Below are positions 15,286 to 24,238 of a stretch of 44,924 bases of DNA, one piece after another. The stretch lies in NCBI GenBank assembly GCA_903850335.1, contig CAINLJ010000132.1, positions 1-44,924 of the forward strand, read 5' to 3'. The stretch comes from an uncultured Bacteroidia bacterium. GTDB lineage: Bacteria > Bacteroidota > Bacteroidia > Bacteroidales > Prolixibacteraceae. A model generated the notes under the pieces. It searched no databases. It was not told the origin of the DNA and saw only the letters and a list, made by a program, of their open reading frames with translations. How positions within the stretch are numbered: the stretch's first letter is position 1; every line of letters begins with the position of its first letter. The position numbers and the translations under genes are program-made.

Positions 15286-16278
15286 ATGAGAGAGATTTTA
15301 AACTATCTTTTTGAATTTAAAAGATTAAATATACTTGAGGCTGAGGAAATTCTTACTGAAATCGCAAGCGGAAAACATTCTGATGCTGAGATATCGGCGT
15401 TTATCACAGTTTTTAATATGCGGACAATTAGTATTGATGAACTTGCTGGTTTTCGGAATGCACTGCTGAAATCATGCATACCCATTGATTTATCCAATTA
15501 CAATACGATCGATTTGTGTGGTACTGGCGGTGATGGCAAAGACACTTTTAATATTTCAACACTTTCGGCATTTGTTGTCGCCGGTGCCGGAGGTATAGTG
15601 GCAAAACATGGCAATTATGCAGCCTCCTCGGGTTGTGGATCTTCGAATGTTATGGAGTTTCTGGGATATAAATTCTCTAATGAACACGACAGACTCCGAA
15701 ATGAACTCGATGAATGCGGAATAACTTTCCTTCATGCACCACTATTTAATCCCGCAATGAAAAATGTGGCTCCGGTAAGGAGAGCACTTCGGTTAAAAAC
15801 TTTTTTTAATATGCTTGGTCCACTTGTTAACCCTGGCAGACCCCAAAATCAGATCGTTGGCGTTTACAGCCTCGAACTGGCCAGAATGTATAACTACCTC
15901 TATCAGAAGAGCTCTATCAATTATGCAATTATTCATAGCCTTGATGGATATGATGAGATATCTCTTACCGGTGATTTTAAGATGCTTACAAATAAATCAG
16001 ACCGAATTCTTTCTCCTTCATTACTCGGTATGAAATTAGTTCAACCAGAGGAGTTGGCAGGAACGGGAGATGTTCCGGGCACTGCCAGGATATTTAAAGA
16101 AGTACTGGAGGGACGAGGGACCGAATCGCAAAATGCAGTAGTAGTTTCTAATGCAGCTATGGCATTGGCGACTTATTTCCCGGGTAAAGAGCTGGAAGAA
16201 TGTCTGGAGGATGCTAAATCATCTCTGCTTAGCGGCAAGGCACTTAAAGTGTTAACAAAATTACTATCCCTGCAATGA
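15286..16278 (+). CDS. trpD: Anthranilate phosphoribosyltransferase
   Basis: Transfers phosphoribose from PRPP to anthranilate. 330 residues. The glycine-rich PRPP loop 'DLCGTGGDGKDTFNIST' and the anthranilate-site block 'AKHGNYAASSGCGSSNVMEFLG' are clear; the latter differs from the enteric KHGNRxxSS but keeps KHGN and the double Ser. 'FFNMLGPLVNPGRP' is also typical. Its stop overlaps the start of trpC (ATGA at 16275-16278), indicating translational coupling. Confidence 0.95.
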   Translation: MREILNYLFEFKRLNILEAEEILTEIASGKHSDAEISAFITVFNMRTISIDELAGFRNALLKSCIPIDLSNYNTIDLCGTGGDGKDTFNISTLSAFVVAGAGGIVAKHGNYAASSGCGSSNVMEFLGYKFSNEHDRLRNELDECGITFLHAPLFNPAMKNVAPVRRALRLKTFFNMLGPLVNPGRPQNQIVGVYSLELARMYNYLYQKSSINYAIIHSLDGYDEISLTGDFKMLTNKSDRILSPSLLGMKLVQPEELAGTGDVPGTARIFKEVLEGRGTESQNAVVVSNAAMALATYFPGKELEECLEDAKSSLLSGKALKVLTKLLSLQ

Positions 16279-17069
16279 GCACTATACTAGATAAGATCAT
16301 TGCTAACCGGAAGGAAGAAGTCTCAAGACAAAAACAACTTGTTCCGCTGACAGATGTGAGATCTAAAATCGACTTAAACTCCCCGCGAAATTCACTTTCA
16401 TCACAATTACTATTAAAAGGAACAAGTGGAATCATTGCAGAATTTAAGAGAAGATCGCCATCAAAAGGGATTATAAATGATCGTGTCGAACCTGCAAATA
16501 TCACTAAAGGATATGCTGAAGGTGGAGCTTCAGGATTGTCTGTATTAACAGATAATCAATATTTTGGAGGAAGTACGACCGATTTTACAAACGCAAGGAA
16601 TTCGAATCCGACTACTCCCTTACTAAGGAAAGACTTCATTGTTGATGAATACCAGTTATTCGAATCCAGACTTTTGAATGCAGATGTTATCTTATTGATT
16701 GCAGCAGTGTTGACAAAGTCTGAAATCTCGCGATATACGACAATTGCCCATGAACTTGGGATGGAGGTATTACTTGAATTGCACGCCGAAAATGAACTTG
16801 AAAAAATTGACCTTTTTGTGGATATGATAGGTATCAATAATCGCAATCTGAAAGATTTTAAAGTGGATATGGATCGTTCGCTCCGGTTATTGCATCAGCT
16901 TCCTTCTGAGGCTGTTAAGATATCGGAGAGTGGACTTAATGACCCTAAGACAGTAGATTTTTTACGTGAACAGGGATTTCATGGTTTCTTAATGGGCGAA
17001 AATTTTATGAAGACTGAAGATCCTGCTGCGACATGTGCTAATTTTATCTCACAATTGAAAATCCAATAA
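16275..17069 (+). CDS. trpC: Indole-3-glycerol phosphate synthase
   Basis: Decarboxylates and closes CdRP to indole-3-glycerol phosphate. 264 residues on a TIM barrel. Catalytic and phosphate-binding blocks include 'IIAEFKRRSPSKGIIN' (Glu and Lys), 'LLRKDFIVDEYQL', 'EVLLELHAENEL', 'IGINNRNLKDF' and 'KISESGL'. It is mono-functional, with TrpF encoded separately downstream. It overlaps trpD by 4 bp. Confidence 0.96.
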   Translation: MSTILDKIIANRKEEVSRQKQLVPLTDVRSKIDLNSPRNSLSSQLLLKGTSGIIAEFKRRSPSKGIINDRVEPANITKGYAEGGASGLSVLTDNQYFGGSTTDFTNARNSNPTTPLLRKDFIVDEYQLFESRLLNADVILLIAAVLTKSEISRYTTIAHELGMEVLLELHAENELEKIDLFVDMIGINNRNLKDFKVDMDRSLRLLHQLPSEAVKISESGLNDPKTVDFLREQGFHGFLMGENFMKTEDPAATCANFISQLKIQ

Positions 17070-17081
17070 TTCTGAGATCCG

Positions 17082-17723
17082 ATGACACTGAAGGTAAAAG
17101 TCTGCGGAATGCTTAACGCTTACAACGTGACGGAACTTGTAAAACTCAACCCTGACTATATTGGCTTTATCTTTTATCCGGGATCGAAGAGATTTATCGG
17201 ACCGGTGGTTCCGAAAGAGATCATGAATTCGATACCTGGTTCGACAAGGAAAACCGGGGTCTTCGTAGATGAGCCAATCTTAAGTTTGATTGAGAATTTC
17301 AGGATTAATAATCTGGATCTTGTACAGCTGCATGGGAATGAGCTTCCTGAATATTGCGAAAATCTTCAGCGTCTAGGTATCCCCGTAATTAAGGCTTTTA
17401 GCATTTCCCCTCATTTTGATTTCCAAAGTATCGGGATTTATGAACAGTTTTGTGAGTATTTTCTATTCGATACTGCAAGTATTTTAAGAGGTGGAAGTGG
17501 ATTAAAATTTGATTGGGAGATACTTTCGGATTATCACGGTAATACTCCTTTTTTTCTAAGCGGAGGCATTCAACCGGGTGACTCTGCAAAAATAATAAGT
17601 TTGAATCATCCTAAATTGATTGCGGTTGACGTAAACAGCGGCTTTGAAGTTGAACCAGGGAGCAAAGATATTTCGAGGCTTAAGACTTTTATTGAGGACT
17701 TAAGGTCCATAGATGCCATATAG
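17082..17723 (+). CDS. trpF: Phosphoribosylanthranilate isomerase
   Basis: Amadori rearrangement of phosphoribosylanthranilate to CdRP. 213 residues. The catalytic Cys lies in 'VKVCGM' at the N-terminus and the catalytic Asp in 'LFDTASILRGGSGLKFDW'. Other family blocks are 'GFIFYPGSKRF', 'LVQLHGNE', 'FFLSGGIQPGD' and 'AVDVNSGFEVEPGSKD'. It begins 12 bp after trpC. Confidence 0.95.
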   Translation: MTLKVKVCGMLNAYNVTELVKLNPDYIGFIFYPGSKRFIGPVVPKEIMNSIPGSTRKTGVFVDEPILSLIENFRINNLDLVQLHGNELPEYCENLQRLGIPVIKAFSISPHFDFQSIGIYEQFCEYFLFDTASILRGGSGLKFDWEILSDYHGNTPFFLSGGIQPGDSAKIISLNHPKLIAVDVNSGFEVEPGSKDISRLKTFIEDLRSIDAI

Positions 17724-17797
17724 ATTTTGGAAAGAATGGATTTTTTTCAGATTTTAAAGAAAAATGAAATGTAATAGAGAAAATAAAAAATTACAGA

Positions 17798-18985
17798 ATG
17801 AATTATCAAATAGACGATAAAGGTTATTATGGCATATTTGGGGGAGCTTTTATTCCGGAGATGATGTTTCATAATATTAATGAATTACAGAAGAATTACC
17901 TGGGTATTATTGAGAGTGAATCGTTCAGGAAGGAGTTTAGGCAGTTACTTGAAGATTATGCAGGAAGGCCATCTCCGCTTTATTACTCTGATCGCTTGTC
18001 CGAACACTACAGTGCTCATATCTATCTTAAACGGGAAGATCTGAATCATACAGGATCTCATAAAATAAATAATACAATCGGGCAAATTCTACTTGCAAAA
18101 CGCATTGGAAAAACCCGCATAATTGCTGAGACCGGCGCTGGTCAGCATGGTGTTGCAACTGCTACTGTATGTGCCAGAGCGGGTTTAGAATGTGTTGTTT
18201 ACATGGGAGCTGTGGATGTGGCCCGTCAATCACCCAATGTTGAGAAAATGAAAATGCTGGGGGCTGAGGTTCGGCCTGTTGAAAGTGGCAGTAAAACACT
18301 TAAGGATGCCACAAACGAAGCTATTCGCGATTGGATCAATAACCCTGTCGACACACATTATATAATCGGATCGGTTGTCGGACCTCATCCATATCCCGAT
18401 ATGGTGGCAAGGTTTCAATCGGTTATCAGCGAGGAGATAAGACAACAGCTTAAAGTTAAGACAGGGCGGGAGATCCCTGATTATGTTATTGCCTGTGTTG
18501 GAGGGGGAAGTAATGCCGCCGGGGCCTTTTATCATTTTCTGAATGAACCTCAGGTTCAATTAATCGCTGTAGAAGCAGCCGGAAAGGGTGTCGATTCAGG
18601 AGAATCAGCGGCTACAACTCAGCTTGGACGCCCGGGTGTATTGCATGGAAGTCGTAGCTTGCTTATGCAAACAGCAGATGGACAGGTTATTGAGCCCTAT
18701 TCAATCTCGGCCGGACTTGATTACCCAGGTATAGGTCCTATGCATGCCAATCTATTTGTTACCCAAAGAGCCCGGTTTTTAAGTGCAACCGATGAACAGG
18801 CTTTAAAGGCTGCACTTTACCTTTCGCAGAAGGAGGGAATAATTCCGGCACTGGAGTCTGCTCATGCACTGGCCGCTTTGGAGATGATAACCTTTAAACC
18901 GGATGATATTGTGGTCGTAAACGTTTCTGGAAGGGGAGACAAGGATATGGATGCTTACCTCAAATATTTCCAGTCTCAGAAGTAA
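17798..18985 (+). CDS. trpB: Tryptophan synthase beta chain
   Basis: PLP enzyme that joins indole and serine to make tryptophan, in complex with TrpA. 395 residues, normal for TrpB1. The PLP lysine is in '[17 protein letters not shown]', the phosphate-binding loop is '[10 protein letters not shown]', and the catalytic Glu lies in '[14 protein letters not shown]'. The C-terminus has '[13 protein letters not shown]'. It sits between trpF and trpA, in contrast to the Bacteroides-type order in which trpB leads the operon. The 74-bp gap before it is the longest inside the operon. Confidence 0.97.
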   Translation: MNYQIDDKGYYGIFGGAFIPEMMFHNINELQKNYLGIIESESFRKEFRQLLEDYAGRPSPLYYSDRLSEHYSAHIYLKREDLNHTGSHKINNTIGQILLAKRIGKTRIIAETGAGQHGVATATVCARAGLECVVYMGAVDVARQSPNVEKMKMLGAEVRPVESGSKTLKDATNEAIRDWINNPVDTHYIIGSVVGPHPYPDMVARFQSVISEEIRQQLKVKTGREIPDYVIACVGGGSNAAGAFYHFLNEPQVQLIAVEAAGKGVDSGESAATTQLGRPGVLHGSRSLLMQTADGQVIEPYSISAGLDYPGIGPMHANLFVTQRARFLSATDEQALKAALYLSQKEGIIPALESAHALAALEMITFKPDDIVVVNVSGRGDKDMDAYLKYFQSQK

Positions 18986-19021
18986 ACAGACCATCTTAAC
19001 CCCCGTTAAAATTTAATCGCA

Positions 19022-19795
19022 ATGGAAAATAGAATAACTTCGCTACTTAAAAAGAAGAAAGAAAATATACTATCTATTTATTTCACAGCTGGATATCCTG
19101 CATTGGACGACACAGTATCTATCATTACTGAACTGGAAAATTGCGGAGCAGACCTGATTGAAATTGGAATCCCCTTCTCGGATCCTGTTGCCGACGGTCC
19201 CGTAATTCAAAGAAGCTCAGAAATTGCACTAAGGAACGGGATGTCAATTCAGTTGTTGTTTGAACAGCTTAAGGAGATTAGAAACCACGTTTCGATTCCA
19301 TTAATCCTGATGGGATATATAAATCCGGTGATGCAATTTGGGATTGAGGATTTTTGTCTTAGGTGCAGGGAAACTGGCATTGATGGTACAATCATTCCTG
19401 ATTTGCCGCTTGAAGTATATGAGGAAGAATATAAGGAGGTATTTGAGAGAAATTCTCTGTGCAACATCTTTTTGATTACACCACAAACAATCGACGAACG
19501 TATCAGAAAAATTGATGCGCTCTCAAACGGTTTTATCTATATGGTATCATCGTCATCAACAACAGGTGCCAAGGGATCCGTTGATCAGGAACAAATTGCT
19601 TATTTCGCACGTATTCAAGACTTAAATTTAAGGTCACCACGTCTGATAGGTTTTGGAATTTCGGACAAGGCAACTTTTGGACGGGCATCATCCTATGCAA
19701 ATGGAGCAATCATTGGCAGTGCTTTTATTTCTGCCTTAAAGGGAGCAGAACCTGTGAAGTCTAAAGTTAAGCTCTTTATGGATGAGTTTCATTAA
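19022..19795 (+). CDS. trpA: Tryptophan synthase alpha chain
   Basis: Cleaves indole-3-glycerol phosphate to indole and glyceraldehyde 3-phosphate. 257 residues. The catalytic Glu is in 'LIEIGIPFSDPVADGPVIQ' and the catalytic Asp in 'GTIIPDLPLEVYEEE'. Phosphate-binding loops near 'SSSSTTGAKGS' and 'GFGISDKATF' are present. It is the last gene of the operon. No clear terminator follows, and the next gene has its own -7 box. Confidence 0.96.
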   Translation: MENRITSLLKKKKENILSIYFTAGYPALDDTVSIITELENCGADLIEIGIPFSDPVADGPVIQRSSEIALRNGMSIQLLFEQLKEIRNHVSIPLILMGYINPVMQFGIEDFCLRCRETGIDGTIIPDLPLEVYEEEYKEVFERNSLCNIFLITPQTIDERIRKIDALSNGFIYMVSSSSTTGAKGSVDQEQIAYFARIQDLNLRSPRLIGFGISDKATFGRASSYANGAIIGSAFISALKGAEPVKSKVKLFMDEFH

Positions 19796-19843
19796 AACAT
19801 GTTAATATGAGTCTTTGCCGTTACGGAATTTTATAAATAAGGT

Positions 19844-19851
19844 TACATTTG
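19844..19851 (+). promoter_or_regulatory. -7 box upstream of S46 peptidase gene
   Basis: TACATTTG matches TAnnTTTG fully and lies 17 bp upstream of the ATG at 19869. A TTTG is present at 19814-19817, further upstream than usual. Its position supports the ATG at 19869 over the upstream TTG at 19815. Confidence 0.5.
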
Positions 19852-19868
19852 CGGCAAATTTGAATTCA

Positions 19869-22019
19869 ATGAAAAACAGTTTCTTAGCCTTTCTTGTTTT
19901 TGCTCTTCTATTAAATTTTAATGTCAAAGCTGATGAGGGTATGTGGCTGCCTTCTCTTGTAGGAAAGCTGAATATTCAGAAGATGACAGCCTTGGGATGC
20001 CGGCTTACCGCTGAACAAATTTACGACATCAATCATTCGAGTCTTAAGGATGCTGTAGTTGCCCTTGACAGAGGCTCTTGTACAGGCGAGATAGTTTCTG
20101 CAGATGGACTGCTCCTAACAAATCATCATTGTGGCTTTGGTGAAATTCAGGCACATAGTTCTGTTGAGCACGATTATCTCAGAGATGGTTTTTGGGCAAT
20201 GAAACGTGAGGACGAGCTCGCAAATCCCGGTAAGACTGTGACGTTTCTTGTCCGTATGGAAGATGTTACAGACAAGGTCTTAAAGAATGTGACTGACGAC
20301 ATGGATGATATGACACGTTCGGCAAAGGTCCATGAGGCAACTTCAAAAATAGAAAGGGAGGCTAAAGGTGATGAAGGTTATGAAGTGAGAGTTAGAAGTT
20401 TATTTGAATCGAACAAATATTTTCTCTTTGTTTCACAGACGTTTAGAGATATCAGACTGGTAGGAACGCCTCCACAGTCAATCGGTAAATTCGGAGGCGA
20501 ATCGGATAACTGGATGTGGCCAAGACATACCGGAGATTTTTCCATGTTTCGTGTTTACTGTTCTCCCAATGGAAAACCAGCGGAGTATTCAAAACAAAAT
20601 GTTCCCTACCATTCAAAGCACTTCTTGCCTGTTTCGTTAAACGGGATAACAAAAAATGATTTTACTCTGGTGATGGGTTACCCCGGAACCACCACCCGTT
20701 ACAAGACCTCCAGTGAAGTGAGGTTTATAATGGAGGTAATTAATGAGGTAAGGATCGCTGCCAGAGAGGCAAAACTAGCTATTATAAAGGATTTTATGGC
20801 TACAAGTCAAAAGGCCAGAATCCAGTATGCCTCAAAATTTGCCAGGAGCTCCAACTATTATAAATATTCAATCGGACAAAATAAAGGACTGGCGTCACTT
20901 AATGTAATTTCGAAAAAACAGGCAATGGAAAGGGATTTCACAAATTGGGTAAACCAGTCTCCTGAAAGAATCGCTAAATATGGCGGTGCCCTTGATACCA
21001 TTAATTCTGCATTTACAAGCAGGGATGATAAGATTGCAATGGAGTATTCGCGCGAGGCATTACTCAGAGGAGGGGAGATTTTCATTTTTGCAGTTAAGGC
21101 AACCTCTATAAAACAGTTGCTGAATGGTGGAGACAAAGAAAAAATAAACAATGCTGCAAGTGATCTGAGGAATTCTCTTGATGAATATTTTAAGGATTAT
21201 GATGCGGATACAGATCAGAAAGTTGTTGCAGCATTATTAAAGCTTTACGCACAAAAGGTAGATAAAAAATATATTCCCGGATTTTTCAGTGAAATTCAGT
21301 CGAAGTATCATGGTGATTTCGAGGCCTACTCAAAAAAGATGTTCTCCAGGACTATTTTTGCTGACAAGGAGAAAATGATATCCTTCCTTAATAATCCAAG
21401 TGCCAAAGTTTTGGATAAAGATATGGTCTTTAATGCTATGCGCTCTATTTTTGATATCATGAGCGTAATTTCATCCGATGTTAGAAAATCAACAGGAAGA
21501 CTCGACAGGGCACACAGGATTTTTGTAGCTGGATTAAATGAGATGAATCAGGACAAATCGACTTACCCCGATGCCAATTCTACTATGCGGTTAACGTATG
21601 GTATTGTGGATGGGTACGTTCCACGTGATGCAATGTATTATGATTATTTTACTACGCTGAAAGGTTATACTGAGAAAGGCATTCCGGGCGATGTGGATTT
21701 TGATATTCCTCAGCGGCTTGTTGACCTTTATCAGGCGCAGGATTTCGGTCAATATGCTGATAAGGATGGTTCTTTACATACTTGTTTTACGTCGAATAAT
21801 GATATTACCGGTGGAAATTCCGGTAGCCCCGTTATCAACGGTAATGGTGAGCTTGTAGGTATTGCTTTTGATGGAAACTGGGAAGCGATGAGTGGCGATA
21901 TAGCTTATGAGCCGGAATTGCAGAAATGTATTAATGTGGATATACGGTTTGTCTTGTGGACAATCGACAAGTTTGCCGGTGCCAGTCATTTGGTAAACGA
22001 AATGAAACTTGTTCGGTAG
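19869..22019 (+). CDS. S46 family dipeptidyl-peptidase (DPP7/DPP11-like)
   Basis: Periplasmic serine exopeptidase that removes dipeptides from oligopeptides, a core step of amino-acid feeding in asaccharolytic Bacteroidota. From the ATG at 19869 it has 716 residues with a Sec signal (about 1-21, 'FLAFLVFALLLNFNVKA'). The triad is visible: His87 in 'TNHHCGF', Asp223 in 'RHTGDFSMFR' and Ser651 in 'GGNSGSPV'. The position 18 residues after the nucleophile, which is Arg in Asp/Glu-specific DPP11 and Gly in DPP7, is Gly669 ('AFDGNWEAM'). That points to DPP7-like preference for hydrophobic P1 residues. The longer frame starting with TTG at 19815 is unlikely because it would place residues before the signal peptide. 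Confidence 0.93.
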   Translation: MKNSFLAFLVFALLLNFNVKADEGMWLPSLVGKLNIQKMTALGCRLTAEQIYDINHSSLKDAVVALDRGSCTGEIVSADGLLLTNHHCGFGEIQAHSSVEHDYLRDGFWAMKREDELANPGKTVTFLVRMEDVTDKVLKNVTDDMDDMTRSAKVHEATSKIEREAKGDEGYEVRVRSLFESNKYFLFVSQTFRDIRLVGTPPQSIGKFGGESDNWMWPRHTGDFSMFRVYCSPNGKPAEYSKQNVPYHSKHFLPVSLNGITKNDFTLVMGYPGTTTRYKTSSEVRFIMEVINEVRIAAREAKLAIIKDFMATSQKARIQYASKFARSSNYYKYSIGQNKGLASLNVISKKQAMERDFTNWVNQSPERIAKYGGALDTINSAFTSRDDKIAMEYSREALLRGGEIFIFAVKATSIKQLLNGGDKEKINNAASDLRNSLDEYFKDYDADTDQKVVAALLKLYAQKVDKKYIPGFFSEIQSKYHGDFEAYSKKMFSRTIFADKEKMISFLNNPSAKVLDKDMVFNAMRSIFDIMSVISSDVRKSTGRLDRAHRIFVAGLNEMNQDKSTYPDANSTMRLTYGIVDGYVPRDAMYYDYFTTLKGYTEKGIPGDVDFDIPQRLVDLYQAQDFGQYADKDGSLHTCFTSNNDITGGNSGSPVINGNGELVGIAFDGNWEAMSGDIAYEPELQKCINVDIRFVLWTIDKFAGASHLVNEMKLVR

Positions 22020-22044
22020 ACAGAATTCATAATCTAATCAGATC

Positions 22045-22070
22045 GAAGACCGGTTCCTTCGCCGGTCTTC
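22045..22070 (+). terminator. Hairpin between S46 peptidase gene and rnhA
   Basis: A 9-bp GC-rich perfect stem (22045-22053 with 22062-22070) with an 8-nt loop, 26 nt after the peptidase stop and 16 nt before rnhA. Only ATTT follows, so it is a weak terminator or a processing site. Confidence 0.6.
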
Positions 22071-22086
22071 CGGATTTAATAAAGCT

Positions 22087-22557
22087 ATGGAACAGGATAT
22101 TCCCGGAATCATTATGTACACGGATGGGGCAGCACGGGGAAATCCGGGCCCAGGTGGATATGGTGTTGTCCTTTTATCCGGCACACATCGAAAAGAACTC
22201 TCAGAGGGATACCGGTTAACGACGAATAACCGGATGGAGTTGATGGCTGTAATCGTCGGTCTTGAGGCTCTCAGGATATTTCCCTGTCAGGTTACAATTT
22301 ACACCGATTCAAAATATGTTGCTGACTCTGTTGTCAAAGGCTGGGTATTTAATTGGGTCAAAATCCGATTTAAAGGAAAAAAGAACAGTGATCTTTGGAT
22401 GCGGTTTCTGGAAGTCTATAAAAAACATCAGGTTCGCTTCATCTGGGTAAAGGGACATGCAAGTATTCCGGAAAATGAGCGTTGCGATCAGCTTGCTGTG
22501 GCCGCCTCCTGGGAGCCTATTCTGGCTGAAGATGCTGGATATAAGCCTGATAAATAA
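22087..22557 (+). CDS. rnhA: Ribonuclease HI
   Basis: Degrades RNA in RNA-DNA hybrids. 156 residues, matching the enteric enzyme. Catalytic carboxylates are Asp13 ('MYTDGAARGNPG'), Glu51 ('NRMELMA'), Asp74 ('IYTDSKYV') and Asp134 ('NERCDQLA'), with His124 in 'VKGHAS'. The basic handle 'VFNWVKIRFKGKKNSDLW' is present. A second RNase H, type HII, is encoded at 31877-32476. Confidence 0.95.
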   Translation: MEQDIPGIIMYTDGAARGNPGPGGYGVVLLSGTHRKELSEGYRLTTNNRMELMAVIVGLEALRIFPCQVTIYTDSKYVADSVVKGWVFNWVKIRFKGKKNSDLWMRFLEVYKKHQVRFIWVKGHASIPENERCDQLAVAASWEPILAEDAGYKPDK

Positions 22558-22593
22558 ATAAGAATGCCGTTTTATTTATTTCATGAAATGAAA

Positions 22594-22601
22594 TACATTT
22601 G
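22594..22601 (+). promoter_or_regulatory. -7 box upstream of waaA
   Basis: TACATTTG, a full TAnnTTTG match, ends 20 bp before the waaA ATG. A perfect small dyad (ATTTCAT/ATGAAAT, 22578-22594) lies directly upstream. The -33 region is T-rich without an exact TTTG. Confidence 0.45.
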
Positions 22602-22621
22602 TCTGGCTAAATCGTTGGATA

Positions 22622-23854
22622 ATGAGGTGGATCTATAACTTAGGAATATTTGGATATTACCTTTTGGTTAGGATCGTTTCGGTGCGAAACGAAAAAGCGC
22701 GAAAATGGCTTGAAGGCAGGAAAGATATCTTCAAACGATTGAGCGACACTATTATTCCGGGTGATCAGATCTTGTGGTTTCATGCATCTTCGTTAGGCGA
22801 ATTTGAACAAGGCAGGCCTGTTATTGAGGCGATCCGGAAGCTCTGGCCGGAATACAAAATTCTTCTGACTTTTTTTTCCCCGTCTGGTTACGAATTAAGG
22901 AAAAATTATCCTTATGCTGATTATATCTTTTATCTGCCTCTGGATACAAAACGCAACGCTTCCCGGTTTATAAAAATCGTTCGCCCCAAAAAAGTTTTTT
23001 TTATCAAATATGAGTTCTGGTATAATTTTCTTACTCAGTTAAAGGAAGAAAATATACCTACCTATATTTTTTCAGCGTTGTTTCGCCCTTCACAGGTCTT
23101 TTTTAAACCGTGGGGGAAATGGTATCTGAAAGCAATTGCTTCCTACGAACATATATTTGTTCAAAATCAGGAATCTTATGATTTGCTTCATAAGTATGGT
23201 TTTAGGAATGTTTCCTTGTCTGGTGATACAAGGCTCGATCGGGTAGGGCAGATTGCCGATGCCGCTCCAAGACTTGAAAAACTTGAATTTTTCTGTGGAG
23301 ATCAGCGGGCAATAATCGCGGGAAGCACCTGGAAAGAGGACGAAGATTTGTTTATCCCTTATGTGAACAAGAGCCCAAACGGTTTGAAATTTGTTATTGC
23401 CCCCCATGAAGTGACACCGCAGACCCTTGAAAGGATAAGTAATTCTGTTGGAAAGTCGTACGTATTTTATTCTACGGCTTCTCAGGACGACCTTGTTAAT
23501 GCCGACGTGCTCATTGCTGATGGATATGGTTACCTGAACTCAATCTACAGATATGGGATGCTCGCCTACGTCGGAGGTGGTTTTAACTCAGGTATTCATA
23601 GTATTCTGGAACCCGCAGTTTTTGGCCTGCCTGTGATTTTTGGTCCGGATTATCATAAATTTCAAGAGGCATTCGATATGCTGGACCTTGGAGCTGCTAC
23701 TTGTATTAATGATGGGGCGGAGCTTGAATCTGAAATTGAAACGTTTCGGTTAAACCCGGAAAAGCTTCTCAATGCTTCTCATATTGCCAGAGGTTATGTT
23801 GATAAGAACAGAGGAGCGTCAAATGAAATAGTAAAATATCTTTTTCATACCTGA
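22622..23854 (+). CDS. waaA: 3-deoxy-D-manno-octulosonic acid transferase
   Basis: Adds Kdo from CMP-Kdo to the lipid A precursor on the cytoplasmic face of the inner membrane. 410 residues. An N-terminal hydrophobic anchor ('IYNLGIFGYYLLVRIVSV') precedes a GT-B fold. Family blocks include 'WFHASSLGEFEQGRPVIEAI' (catalytic Glu), 'FFSPSGYEL', 'KYEFWYNFL', 'SGDTRLDRV', 'AGSTWKEDE' and 'YVGGGFNSGIHSILEPAVFGLPVIFGPDYHKF'. It stands alone with its own -7 box. Confidence 0.95.
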   Translation: MRWIYNLGIFGYYLLVRIVSVRNEKARKWLEGRKDIFKRLSDTIIPGDQILWFHASSLGEFEQGRPVIEAIRKLWPEYKILLTFFSPSGYELRKNYPYADYIFYLPLDTKRNASRFIKIVRPKKVFFIKYEFWYNFLTQLKEENIPTYIFSALFRPSQVFFKPWGKWYLKAIASYEHIFVQNQESYDLLHKYGFRNVSLSGDTRLDRVGQIADAAPRLEKLEFFCGDQRAIIAGSTWKEDEDLFIPYVNKSPNGLKFVIAPHEVTPQTLERISNSVGKSYVFYSTASQDDLVNADVLIADGYGYLNSIYRYGMLAYVGGGFNSGIHSILEPAVFGLPVIFGPDYHKFQEAFDMLDLGAATCINDGAELESEIETFRLNPEKLLNASHIARGYVDKNRGASNEIVKYLFHT

Positions 23855-24238
23855 AAAATATTTTATTTTAGTCAAAAAATTATACTTTTAACATTCCCCT
23901 TTGTAGTCACCGTCTCCTTCAAAAGTTATTAACAGGCTACTGATTTTCCCTCCTGGATTTTTTTAATTATAACTTTCCATTTGTAAGCTATATGTTTTAG
24001 AATCTGACTATTCTATAAAACATATAATTTTGAAATTTACATTTTTGTAAACATTTCGAAAAAATAATAATTATAAAAAACAGTTAATCAATAAACTAAC
24101 ACTTAAAAGTTGATAACTTTTTTATTTCTGTAACAAAATTGTAATCTGGAATTGCAATACCTTCTTATATTGCGACTAGAAAGACAGTAATTTTTGAGTG
24201 TTAACAAATATAATTAAATCAACCTAATAATAAAATCA
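23855..24238. other. AT-rich intergenic region before nrdJ
   Basis: 384 bp, very AT-rich, no reading frame of note. A weak AT-rich hairpin with trailing T (24105-24111 with 24115-24121) could end waaA transcripts. A -7-like box TAATTTTTG (24188-24196, one base too long) may belong to nrdJ. I looked for a cobalamin riboswitch, since nrdJ is B12-dependent, and saw no B12-box-like sequence. Confidence 0.45.

Noticed and set aside
19815-19868. TTG-initiated N-terminal extension of the S46 peptidase
   Set aside because: It would put 18 residues before the signal peptide and starts upstream of the likely promoter.
23855-24238. Cobalamin riboswitch ahead of B12-dependent nrdJ
   Set aside because: No B12-box-like sequence or extended GC-rich structure; the region is nearly pure AT.
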